A stretch of 21,869 nucleotides of DNA from Methanomassiliicoccales archaeon UBA147 (GTDB lineage: Archaea; Thermoplasmatota; Thermoplasmata; SG8-5): the NCBI GenBank assembly GCA_002496385.1, contig DAJR01000043.1, positions 1 through 21,869 of the forward strand, read 5' to 3'. Made by a program: the position numbers and the translations under genes. The notes under the pieces are model-generated. The model had not been told where the DNA came from and ran no database searches. It was given only the letters and a program-made list of their open reading frames with translations. Shown piece by piece: positions 14,542 to 21,869 of the stretch. Position 1 is the stretch's first letter. Every line of letters begins with the position of its first letter.

Positions 14542-15048
14542 CTATTGCTCGCCGGAATGCAGCCCGCTCCCCCAGGCTATCTGCGCGGTCTTGGCCTCTT
14601 TCAGCGCTTCGACCGCCTGCTTTGCAGCATCAATCCCCAGCCGGTAATCGCCTTTCTCCATATGGAGACGCGCTATCCTGAGCCTTTTGCCTGCCTCTGT
14701 CACGTCCCTTCCCGATTCATGCGCCGCCCTTATCTCCCTCTCGGCCTTCCTTATAGCGGCAGCGAGCATCTCGTATTCCGAATCCCTCTGGCTGGCTTTC
14801 TGCATGCATTCATTGATCAAATCAATCGCGCCCGCATAATCCCCGGATTCCATGATGATGCTGGCACCGGCCAACATGCTCTCAATCTCGGTAAAATCAA
14901 CGCCAATCCTCTTTCGGGAGGCTATCCTCTCCCACAGGTACTCGAGCATTTCCCGAACGTTCCTTGCCAGGGTCTCTTCCCCCGGTTCCTGTTCCTTGGC
15001 TGCGGTTTCTTCGCCCAATTCCGCTCCTCCGCCCCTGTGAATAGGCAT
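14542..15048 (-). CDS. Small helical protein of unknown function with TPR-like helix pairs
   Basis: This 168-residue protein has no family I can name with confidence. An acidic, glutamate-rich N-terminus (to about residue 30) is followed by a predicted all-helical body. Two similar helix-pair segments have the pattern A..I.E.GDY..AI/GID..K.A (IIMESGDYAGAIDLINECM and ARLHMEKGDYRLGIDAAKQA), which resemble TPR or MIT-like hairpins. An in-frame ATG at 15081 would add 11 residues. The start at 15048 is preferred because a TATA-like sequence at 15091-15100 would place the transcription start near 15070. It lies downstream of the giant coiled-coil gene on the same strand after a 71-base gap, but probably has its own promoter. 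It may bind the coiled-coil proteins (speculation). Confidence 0.6.
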   Translation of the reverse strand: MPIHRGGGAELGEETAAKEQEPGEETLARNVREMLEYLWERIASRKRIGVDFTEIESMLAGASIIMESGDYAGAIDLINECMQKASQRDSEYEMLAAAIRKAEREIRAAHESGRDVTEAGKRLRIARLHMEKGDYRLGIDAAKQAVEALKEAKTAQIAWGSGLHSGEQ

Positions 15049-15152
15049 GAGGCCAGGTAAATAGATTGCGGTGACAGACATGGGAACATAGCATAAATTG
15101 TTAATTTTTTCTGTAAATTTTTTTCATATAATCATTGAAAGGATGATGGTTC

Positions 15153-18100
15153 CTACAAAATCTTGGTGAGGCTCTCCTTCAGCTTGTCGAGATACTCCTT
15201 GCGCTCCTCCATCGACTTCTCCTTTCTGGCCAGTTCCTCTTCCTTCCGCTTGAGTTCGGCTTCCTGGGCTTCGATCTTGCCGCGGTCGGCCTTGTGGCCC
15301 TTCTCCTTCTTGGCCAGTTCCTTTTCAGCGGCCGCGATGTCCTTCTCCAGCTTCTTAAGCCTCGCTATCTCCTTGGTCAGACTGGATTTCTCGTTCGCAA
15401 CAAGCTTGGACACCCGCTCGTTGATGATCTCCTCGATGTCCACCGCCTTGTGGCTCTCCATCTCGATCTGCTTCCAGACATCCGCTGCCTCCTTTTTCTC
15501 GGCCATCAGCGATTCAAGGTCGGAATCAATCTGCCTTCTCCGGATATCAAGGTCTTCCTGGGTCTTCCGGTTCTGCTCGGCCATGAGGAGCGACTCCCTC
15601 TCGCGCTTCTCGACATCAGCCTCCCTGGACCTCAGCTCTTCCTCCATTGCGGCCTTCAGTTTATCGAGGCGCTCGTTCTCGCTGGTGAGCTTCTTCAGTG
15701 TATCCTCGGTGCGCTTCTGCTCAACGGATTTGCCGTATTTCATTAGAGCCAGTGCGGACTGTTTCATCTCGTCCACCTTGGCTTTCTCTTCCTTGAGCAT
15801 GTCCATCTCGGCCTGGCGCTTGTCCATCTCGTCCTCCAGGAGGCGGCGCATGCGGTTGAGGTCTGTCTCCTTCTCGCGCATCTCCTTCTGCTGGGTCTCG
15901 ATGTCCTTTATCTTCTGGGGCAGGTCTCCCTTCATCTTGTCGAGCTCCGCGCGCTCGGCCTTGATGGATTCCATCCGGGCATGAAGTTCATTCTCCATCT
16001 GGGTGAGGTCGCGTTCATGGGAAGCAAGCTCCTCCTCCCTGCGCGTGACAACCTCCGCCCTGACCTTCATCTCCTCGGTTTCCTTGGCCATCCTCTCTAT
16101 GTTCGCATCGAGCTCCTTGTCCCTTTCTGCCAGGTCGTCCATCTTGTAGTTCAGTTCCATCTCGGTCCGTTTTAGCTCCTCGCTCTTCTTCTGAAGTTCG
16201 TCCTTCTTTGTCTCGATGTCGGTTTCCTTGTTCTTCAACTGTTTCTGCTTGGCTTCCAGTGATTTCGATTCCTTGCCGATGTCCTTCCAGACCTTCTCCG
16301 TGTCGTCCTTCTGTGCGTTGAGCCGGACCCGCTCCTCCCTGAGCTCCTTGTCCAGCTCGTTGAGCTTTATCTCCCTCTTGTCGAAACTGTCCTTCGTCTT
16401 GGCTATCTGTTTCTCCCTGATCTTCAGCTCGCTCTCCCGCATCTTGACATCCGATATCTTTGAGGCGATGTCCTCATTCTCCTTTTCGAGTTTCGTCTCC
16501 TCTTTCTCTATCGCGGCCAGACGCGCCTGGATGTCTGCCTCGCGGCTGTCGAGTTCCTCTTCCTTCGACAGAAGTTCTCCCTGCCTTTTCGAGTAATCCG
16601 CGATACGCGAGTCGGCTGTTTCCATCTTCTGCGTGGCCTTCCTTTCCCTCTCAGTGACCGCAAGCTCCCTCCGGTGCAAGGCGTCCAAATCATCCTCAAT
16701 GGCCTTGGATTTCTCCTCCATTCCCGAATTGAAATCCGCAATCTTGATCGCGAGGTTCTCCCTGTCGCCGGCCAGTTCCTGGGCAGTTGCTTCAAGCCTC
16801 TCCTCTTTCTCTGAGAGGCTTGCCCCGAGGTTCTCAAGTTCCTTCTCCTTCCTGGTGAGCTCCCTGTCGAACTCGTCGAGGGCTTTCGAGCGCTCGTCCA
16901 TGGCGGTCGAGTCTTCCTCGAGGTGCTGCCTGTCCTGCTGGTGTTTTTCAAGCGCGTTGCCAAGCTCTGTCTCCTTCTTCTGCAGCTCCTTCTCCAGTTT
17001 TGTCAGGGCCTCGTCGCGCCCATCCGCCTCTTCCATCTCGGCGTCAAGGTTCCGCTTGAGTTGCTTCAATTCGCCCCTGAGCTTCTCTGCCTCGGTCTCC
17101 CTGCTTTCAACATTGGCAATGCGCTTCTGAAGGGCTTTCTCCTGTTTATCCAACTCCTTGGCCCTGTTTTGAAGCGAGCTTTTCTCTTCCTCGATCTCGG
17201 CATCCCGGCTCTCAACGGCCTTCTCCCTGGATTTAATGTCCTTCTTTGCAATTTCGAATTCCGCCTTCTTCTTCTCTAGGTCTGCCAGGGCCTTCTCAAG
17301 CTTGTTCTCCTGCTTGCTCAGAGCCTTCCCCCTGGTAACTATGTCTTCCTCTCTCTCGTCCAGAACCTTCGTCTTGGCGGATATATCGTTGCGCTGCTGC
17401 AGGATGTTGGATTCCATCTCTCCGACTTCGTCCTTGGAGAGCCTGATGCCCTCCCTCATCTTCTCCAGCTCCTTGATCTCCGATTTCAGGGTTTTGCGTT
17501 TCTCGTCAAGCTCGCTTTCCCTGGCAGCGAGTTCCTCGTTCCGGCCGGCAATTTCATTCTCCACCTGTTTAAGTCTGTTGGCTAGCTCCTTTTCCCGGCC
17601 TGTCAGGTCCTTCTCGGCATCGTCGATTATCCTGGACCGCTCCTCGCATTCATTCTCGAGCTGGGTCAATCCGCTATCCCTTTCCTCGAGTTCGGACAGG
17701 CGTTTTTCAAAATCCTCGGATTCGGATTCAAGGAGTTTTCTGCGCTCCTCCAGTTCCTCTCTCTGGGTTTTGATTTCGGATTCTGATGCAGTGAGACCTT
17801 CCCTGGCATCCTCCAACTCTTTCTTGAGCGCTGCCAGTTCCTTCTCCTTGGCCTTGAAGTCCGCCTTCATCTTCTCCATGGTCTTGCGGTTCTCCTCGAC
17901 CTGTTTTTCAAGGCTGGCCGAACGGGAATCAAGGCTGCCCCTCTCTTTTTCAAGTTCGTCTCCCATTTCCTTGAGTTTCTTTTCCTTGGAATCCAGTTCC
18001 TTCTGGGTCTTCTTGAGCGACTGGGCGGATGCCTCAAGTTCGGCCTTTTTGCCATCCAGCTGTTCGGAAAGTGATGTGAGTTCGGAATTCCTTCGGTCCA

Positions 18101-19055
18101 GCTCGGTCTGCATCGAGGCCAGCTTCTTCTCCATCTCCGTCAGGACCTTTCCCTTGCCGTCGATGTCCTCCTTCTCCTTCTCCACGGACTTTCGGGTTTT
18201 GGCCAATTCCTTCTTTGTCTCGGCCAGTTCGGCCTTGGTTTCCTCGATTTTTGCCTCCAATTTCTCGGAGCGCTTCTTCTCGGTTTCCAGGCTGGCGGCC
18301 AGCTCGTCCTTTTCCCCCGCAATCCTGTTCTTCTCCAGGTCCAGTGCCTCGGCCTTTTCATTCAATTTCCTCAGGGAGCCCTCAAGGTCTTTCTTCTGGC
18401 CGTTGGCATCGCCCGCGGATTTCTCAAGGGCATTAAGCTTCTCCCGCAGTTGGCCGGCTTCCTTTTCAAGGGCTGCATGCTCCTTCTCAATGGTCTTTTG
18501 CTTCCTGGCCCATTCCTCTTCCCGCCCCTTCATCTCAGAAATGTCTTTATCTTGGCTGGCAATCTTTTTCTGGAGGGCCGCTGCTTCCTTTTCGGCAGAC
18601 GCGCTCGCGGAAAGTTTTTCCTCCAGTTCGGCTATTTTCGATTCTGCGGTGCTCAGGGTCTTCTCCAACTCTTTGAGTTTCTTCTCAAGGTTCTTTACCT
18701 CGGCCGCGTTAGCAGTCCTTCCGGCCTCAGCGTCCGCCAGGTTTTTCTTGAGTTCTTTGTCTGCCTTGTCGCGCTCCTTCATCTTCTCGATGGATTTCTG
18801 AAAATCATCAATGTCCGAACCGCTTGGCTCGGGCTTTGCTGCCGGCGGTGTGGGTTCCTGTTTCCTGGCCGGGGGCGCTTCAACAGCAATGCTCGAGGAT
18901 ATGTCAATGACATTTTCCTCTGCTTGAGGCTCCGGGATGGGCTCATCCACCGCGGTGGTTTCCTCCTGGGCCTGCTCGGGAGCAGCGGCATCACTGACAA
19001 GGACGTCCTTGACCTCCTCCTCAAGTGCCTTCTTTGCCTTGTCCCTCAGTCCCAT
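15153..19055 (-). CDS. Giant coiled-coil protein (1300 residues)
   Basis: After a disordered, proline- and glutamate-rich N-terminus (residues 1-90, with PTPPAAKPEPSG-like runs), almost the whole protein is one charged coiled coil. It is made of K/E-rich heptads with repeated motifs such as REKEL, LEKRE, EEELxxxE and DERE. I see no membrane segment, signal peptide, Walker motif or globular enzyme domain, so it is not an SMC or Rad50 ATPase. A continuous coil of about 1200 residues would be roughly 180 nm long (0.1485 nm per residue), consistent with a filament, tether or scaffold. It starts nine bases after the zinc-ribbon gene on the same strand with AGGTGTGAT upstream, so the two are probably one operon. 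Coiled coils give unreliable homology, so no family is assigned. Confidence 0.8.
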   Translation of the reverse strand: MGLRDKAKKALEEEVKDVLVSDAAAPEQAQEETTAVDEPIPEPQAEENVIDISSSIAVEAPPARKQEPTPPAAKPEPSGSDIDDFQKSIEKMKERDKADKELKKNLADAEAGRTANAAEVKNLEKKLKELEKTLSTAESKIAELEEKLSASASAEKEAAALQKKIASQDKDISEMKGREEEWARKQKTIEKEHAALEKEAGQLREKLNALEKSAGDANGQKKDLEGSLRKLNEKAEALDLEKNRIAGEKDELAASLETEKKRSEKLEAKIEETKAELAETKKELAKTRKSVEKEKEDIDGKGKVLTEMEKKLASMQTELDRRNSELTSLSEQLDGKKAELEASAQSLKKTQKELDSKEKKLKEMGDELEKERGSLDSRSASLEKQVEENRKTMEKMKADFKAKEKELAALKKELEDAREGLTASESEIKTQREELEERRKLLESESEDFEKRLSELEERDSGLTQLENECEERSRIIDDAEKDLTGREKELANRLKQVENEIAGRNEELAARESELDEKRKTLKSEIKELEKMREGIRLSKDEVGEMESNILQQRNDISAKTKVLDEREEDIVTRGKALSKQENKLEKALADLEKKKAEFEIAKKDIKSREKAVESRDAEIEEEKSSLQNRAKELDKQEKALQKRIANVESRETEAEKLRGELKQLKRNLDAEMEEADGRDEALTKLEKELQKKETELGNALEKHQQDRQHLEEDSTAMDERSKALDEFDRELTRKEKELENLGASLSEKEERLEATAQELAGDRENLAIKIADFNSGMEEKSKAIEDDLDALHRRELAVTERERKATQKMETADSRIADYSKRQGELLSKEEELDSREADIQARLAAIEKEETKLEKENEDIASKISDVKMRESELKIREKQIAKTKDSFDKREIKLNELDKELREERVRLNAQKDDTEKVWKDIGKESKSLEAKQKQLKNKETDIETKKDELQKKSEELKRTEMELNYKMDDLAERDKELDANIERMAKETEEMKVRAEVVTRREEELASHERDLTQMENELHARMESIKAERAELDKMKGDLPQKIKDIETQQKEMREKETDLNRMRRLLEDEMDKRQAEMDMLKEEKAKVDEMKQSALALMKYGKSVEQKRTEDTLKKLTSENERLDKLKAAMEEELRSREADVEKRERESLLMAEQNRKTQEDLDIRRRQIDSDLESLMAEKKEAADVWKQIEMESHKAVDIEEIINERVSKLVANEKSSLTKEIARLKKLEKDIAAAEKELAKKEKGHKADRGKIEAQEAELKRKEEELARKEKSMEERKEYLDKLKESLTKIL

Positions 19056-19064
19056 TAATCACAC

Positions 19065-20444
19065 CTACAGACCCAGTTCATCCATCAGTTCTTCGTATTC
19101 CGCGTAATCCTTTGATTTGGCGAATTTCGTGACGACTTCATCTGGCAGATTTTCCAGTAAATCGTCCAAGACCTTTAATACTTTCTTAAGTTTCTGCACA
19201 TCGGAAATGATTTCCTTCTCCTCGCCCCGGACTTTTAGCTCTTCAGATTTTACATTGGCCAGCTTGTTTTCAAGCTCTTCGATTTTGCTCTGGAGCTCCG
19301 CTTCCTTCCCTTCAAGTCTTTCCGTGCTCTCAGCAGTTACCTGGGCAGATTCTTCTCCCGCGGAAATCGCCTTCTGAATGTTCTTCTGTTCCTCGAGCCA
19401 ATCCTCCCTGAGCTTCTTTGACTTCTTCAAAACGCTCGTCAACTCCCCTTCGTCCACTATCCATTTGCCTTTTACGACCCTGATTCCGGCCACCGGGGTC
19501 TTGAGACCAGCCAGCCCCTGCCTTTCTGCCTCCAGCGCTGCAATCTCATCCTTCATCCTCTCCTCGGTCTTTTTTAGGCTGCCCTCTCTCTCCTTTAATG
19601 AATTTATACGTTCGGTCAGTTCATTCTCCTTTTTCTCAAGGAAACTCTCTCTGGCTTTGAGCTTTTCCTTCTCTTTTTCTCGCCGCTCTATCTCACCTTT
19701 GAAGGCTTTGAGCCGCGTATTGAGGTTTTCCTCTTTCTCCTTTATCTCGACGGAATGCTGTCTGAGTAATTGCCTGTAGGCCGTGTCCATGTTGTTTATG
19801 TTTTCCTCAAGGCGCTGTATCGAGTTCCTCTCGACGGTGATCTCGGCCAGCTGCCTTTCCAGGTTGCTACGCTTCTTCTCAGAATCCAGGTCCTCCTCGC
19901 TCAGGTTGTGAAGCTCGTTCTGGAGGGATTTGAATTTAATCTCCAGTTCATCCAATGATTCCTTTCTTAGGTCCAGGGCCTTTTTAAGTGGTTCGGCCAT
20001 TTGTACTATGCTGTCCTCCCGCCTCTCGAATTCCTCCCTCTCCTCGGCCGATTTCCTTATCTCTTTGATGGTCTCTTCCTGCAATGGGGTGGGCGCGATT
20101 CCCCCTATCACATCTTTGAAAATATCCGTGGCTTTCTCCGTTTCCATTTTGTCTTCCTGGATACGTCTTGCTTCAAGATTCTTTCCCCATTCGAGGAGCC
20201 TTGAAAGAAATTCGTCATCCTCCTTGCTCCTGCTGCTCTTTTCGGTAATGAATTTCAGACCGCAGTTTGTGCAGCTGTTTGAACCGGAGTCAACCACGGT
20301 TGTGCAGTAAGGGCAAATGATTGCATTGAAATCCCCGTCCAGAGCCTCGTCACAATGTTCGCACTTACCCCTTCCCGATTCTATGATTGAACCGCAACCG
20401 GAACAGTATATCTGTCCATCCGAAGTGTGCCCCCTCTGTGCCAT
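19065..20444 (-). CDS. Double zinc-ribbon coiled-coil protein
   Basis: This 459-residue protein begins with two C-x2-C-x10-C-x2-C zinc ribbons: C14, C17, C28, C31 and C44, C47, C58, C61 (counted from the chosen start). Most of the remainder is K/E-rich coiled coil from about residue 80 to 420. It is interrupted near residue 320 by a short non-coil segment with GIRVVKGKWIVDEGEL, which could be a small globular domain. The C-terminus (KFAKSKDYAEYEELMDELGL) is acidic and helical. The ATG at 20444 is chosen over a TTG at 20459, which has no support. TATA-like sequences are at 20459-20468 and 20508-20518 on this strand. It likely works with the giant coiled-coil protein made from the next gene. 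The zinc ribbons may bind nucleic acid or protein; which is not known. Confidence 0.8.
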   Translation of the reverse strand: MAQRGHTSDGQIYCSGCGSIIESGRGKCEHCDEALDGDFNAIICPYCTTVVDSGSNSCTNCGLKFITEKSSRSKEDDEFLSRLLEWGKNLEARRIQEDKMETEKATDIFKDVIGGIAPTPLQEETIKEIRKSAEEREEFERREDSIVQMAEPLKKALDLRKESLDELEIKFKSLQNELHNLSEEDLDSEKKRSNLERQLAEITVERNSIQRLEENINNMDTAYRQLLRQHSVEIKEKEENLNTRLKAFKGEIERREKEKEKLKARESFLEKKENELTERINSLKEREGSLKKTEERMKDEIAALEAERQGLAGLKTPVAGIRVVKGKWIVDEGELTSVLKKSKKLREDWLEEQKNIQKAISAGEESAQVTAESTERLEGKEAELQSKIEELENKLANVKSEELKVRGEEKEIISDVQKLKKVLKVLDDLLENLPDEVVTKFAKSKDYAEYEELMDELGL

Positions 20445-20507
20445 TCTTGCGACCGCCAAATCTATACGTTACAATGCCCACTATGCTGAAATTGTATCGC
20501 TTACTCC

Positions 20508-20517
20508 TTTAATATAG
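20508..20517 (+). promoter_or_regulatory. TATA-like box in the divergent promoter region
   Basis: TTTAATATAG is centred about 26 bases before the ATG at 20539 of the ThiI-like gene, predicting a leaderless mRNA. Read on the opposite strand (CTATATTAAA) it might also serve the zinc-ribbon gene with a leader of about 40 bases. Confidence 0.5.
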
Positions 20518-20538
20518 TTTTTCTAAAAGATATCCTTG

Positions 20539-21462
20539 ATGCCATCGGCGGGTCCATACCGGCAGACTTATGCCCTGTCCCGGCATTTCATCCTCATGGC
20601 TCTGCTCATGGTCAGGTACGGCGAGATCGCGCTCAAGAGCCCCGCAGTCCGCAGAAGGTTCGAGAGGGCACTGGGAAACAACATCGCCGCAAGATTTGCC
20701 GAATCCGGGAGGGAATGCCGGATCGAACACGAGCGGGGCAGAATATTCCTCTGGTCCAACGACGCAGATTTTGCCGGCAAAGTACTCTCAAGGACCTTTG
20801 GCGTGGTTTCCTATAGCGAGGTCGTGGAATCAACTTCAAGCCGGGAAGATATCTTTCGGACCGCCATTGCCCTTTCCAAACCTTTCTTCAGGAAAAGCGT
20901 CAGGTTCTGCATAAGGGCTCGGCGAAACGGCCAGCATGAATATTCCAGCATGGAACTCGCCAGGGACGCAGGGTCCGCGGTGTTTGTGGCCAATGAAACG
21001 CTTGAGCCGAAGGTGGACCTCACAAATCCCGAGCTCGAGATTTTCGTCGATGTCCGGCAGAACAAGTCCTACATCTACACCGGAAGCGTGCAATGTACGG
21101 GCGGGATGCCGCTCGGCACCCAGGGCAGGATGCTGGGCATTGTAAACAACAAAAATGACATTGCGGCATGCTGGCTCATAATGAAGCGCGGCTGCCGTGT
21201 GACCGTCCTCACCGACGATGAGGAACTGGCACAGCCTTTGCGCAGATGGGACCCCAATCTAAAGCTGCTGAGCCTGAGCGGCTGGGATATCTCTTCCCTG
21301 GCTAGGAACAGGCGGGCAGACGGATTGTGCCTGGGCTGGGGGGTTGAGGAATTCGACAATCAGAGCCCGACAATGGCAGGAATCAATATTCCGTTATTCT
21401 ATCCTCTCATCGGCATGAGTCAGGCGGAAATCGACGGACTGATGGCTAGGATAACTGCGTAG
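20539..21462 (+). CDS. ThiI-like THUMP-domain protein with a degenerate PP-loop
   Basis: This 307-residue protein resembles tRNA 4-thiouridine synthetase ThiI. It has the N-terminal VRYGEIALKSPAVRRRFE segment, a THUMP region (SYSEVVES ... RFCIRARRNG ... VDLTNPELEIFVDVR) that binds tRNA, and the GGMPLGTQGR linker before the adenylation domain. In ThiI that domain opens with the SGGIDS ATP-pyrophosphatase loop; here the aligned bases encode VNNKND (residues 202-207), while the flanking WLIMKRGC is kept. It is also shorter than a typical archaeal ThiI. It is therefore likely to bind tRNA without thiolating it. ATG 20539 is used because a TATA-like box lies 26 bases before it. ATG 20596 or 20608 would start nearer the conserved VRYGE and are real alternatives. 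An intact ThiI should be sought elsewhere in the genome. Confidence 0.82.
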   Translation: MPSAGPYRQTYALSRHFILMALLMVRYGEIALKSPAVRRRFERALGNNIAARFAESGRECRIEHERGRIFLWSNDADFAGKVLSRTFGVVSYSEVVESTSSREDIFRTAIALSKPFFRKSVRFCIRARRNGQHEYSSMELARDAGSAVFVANETLEPKVDLTNPELEIFVDVRQNKSYIYTGSVQCTGGMPLGTQGRMLGIVNNKNDIAACWLIMKRGCRVTVLTDDEELAQPLRRWDPNLKLLSLSGWDISSLARNRRADGLCLGWGVEEFDNQSPTMAGINIPLFYPLIGMSQAEIDGLMARITA

Positions 21463-21665
21463 GCAATCGTGGTGCTTGCGGAATGAAGCTGCGGCTATTG
21501 TAGATTGCCGGGTCGGGAAGCGGGAATTTGTTTGGTTGTTGAAGCTAAGGGAAGCGGGATTTGGCGACGGAATCAATGGCTGGCGATACAGCCATTCCGT
21601 ACGCTTCCCGAGTCCCGAACTTCAGAAATGTGAACTCTTATTTAATCAAGAATTCATACCGACAG
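21463..21665 (+). other. Intergenic tail with a large nested stem
   Basis: No protein gene is seen. A perfect 10-base inverted repeat TCGGGAAGCG/CGCTTCCCGA (21513-21522 and 21602-21611) encloses an inner hairpin TGGCTG/CAGCCA (21577-21582 and 21589-21594) flanked by GGAA/TTCC. It may be the 3' untranslated structure of the ThiI-like gene or a separate RNA domain next to RNA-B. Confidence 0.4.
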
Positions 21666-21854
21666 GTTTACTGCCTCGCGTAGCTGAACGCCAGGCCATT
21701 GATGGCCTGGATGAAAGCGTTGGGCAGTAAACGTGAAATGCCGTTGCATGCCGTACTCATACAATCAAAGAAAATCGAAGCCTTCCAGCTTCGATATTCA
21801 GGCATGCTACATTTTGAGATTTCAAAATGGGTTTGCCGAATCTGTGATTCGGCA
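21666..21854 (+). ncRNA. Candidate structured RNA element RNA-B (same architecture as RNA-A at 14333)
   Basis: Stems in order are: GTTTACTGCC/GGCAGTAAAC (21666-21675, 21723-21732) around CCAGGCCA/TGGCCTGG (21691-21698, 21703-21710, tetraloop TTGA); then GCATGCC/GGCATGC (21746-21752, 21801-21807) around ATCGAAGC/GCTTCGAT (21774-21781, 21788-21795); then CATTTTGA-type and TGCCGAATC/GATTCGGCA hairpins (the latter 21834-21842, 21846-21854). Order, the 21-base linker, 6-base loop, and the sequences ATTCAG, GCATG and CTACAT after the inner hairpin match RNA-A. Stem bases differ but stay paired. It may extend past the window end. Function is unknown. Confidence 0.5.
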
Positions 21855-21869
21855 TATAACTGCCCTATG

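Noticed and set aside
14512..15060. 182-residue plus-strand open frame
   Set aside because: It overlaps the minus-strand helical protein almost completely and its start lies inside RNA-A stems; no family is recognisable.
17236..18801. 521-residue plus-strand serine/phenylalanine-rich open frame
   Set aside because: It is the reverse complement of Lys/Glu-rich coiled-coil codons, which always yields Ser/Phe/Leu-rich low-complexity frames.

Overview
This window looks like part of an archaeal chromosome of roughly 55% GC. Several first-in-operon genes have a TATA-like box about 25-28 bases before an ATG, which suggests leaderless transcripts, while internal genes use GGAGG-type ribosome binding sites. 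There is an intron-containing tRNA gene whose excision fits a bulge-helix-bulge, and the energy genes are archaeal/anaerobe-type group 3 [NiFe] hydrogenases. Together these suggest an anaerobic, H2-metabolising Thermoplasmatota-like euryarchaeon. That lineage is an inference; no rRNA gene is present.

Bases 1-8450 are a hydrogenase region with two tandem systems. System 1 is a GltD-like FAD/NAD(P)H iron-sulfur oxidoreductase, a chimeric iron-sulfur protein, and a [NiFe] large subunit. The chimera joins a NuoG/HoxU-type [2Fe-2S] head to the C-terminal half of a hydrogenase small subunit. System 2 begins after a 531-base, structure-rich intergenic stretch. It holds a fused HydB-HydG electron-transfer subunit, a complete small subunit (HydD), a second paralogous large subunit (HydA), and a HyaD-type maturation protease. 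Both systems probably exchange electrons between H2 and NAD(P)H in the cytoplasm.

Bases 8451-13673 carry general genes: a hotdog thioesterase, a flavin-reductase-like flavoprotein, a DUF998 membrane protein, a 1028-residue STAND-like ATPase with TPR repeats and an extra domain inserted between its Walker motifs, and a convergent MarC-family membrane protein.

Bases 13674-14541 contain no protein gene but are rich in RNA signals. Two tandem units (about 218 bases apart) share promoter and 5' end with the tRNA gene that follows, and each folds a compensated stem with a 19-base variable loop. Then comes tRNA-Arg(TCG) with a 59-base intron in the T-loop. Next is a multi-stem structured element (RNA-A) whose architecture recurs at the end of the window (RNA-B, 21666-21854).

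Bases 14542-20444 are three minus-strand genes: a double-zinc-ribbon coiled-coil protein, a 1300-residue almost entirely coiled-coil protein, and a small helical protein. They may form a filament or scaffold system. The last gene (20539-21462, plus strand) is a ThiI-like THUMP protein whose PP-loop signature is lost. It is followed by a structured intergenic tail.
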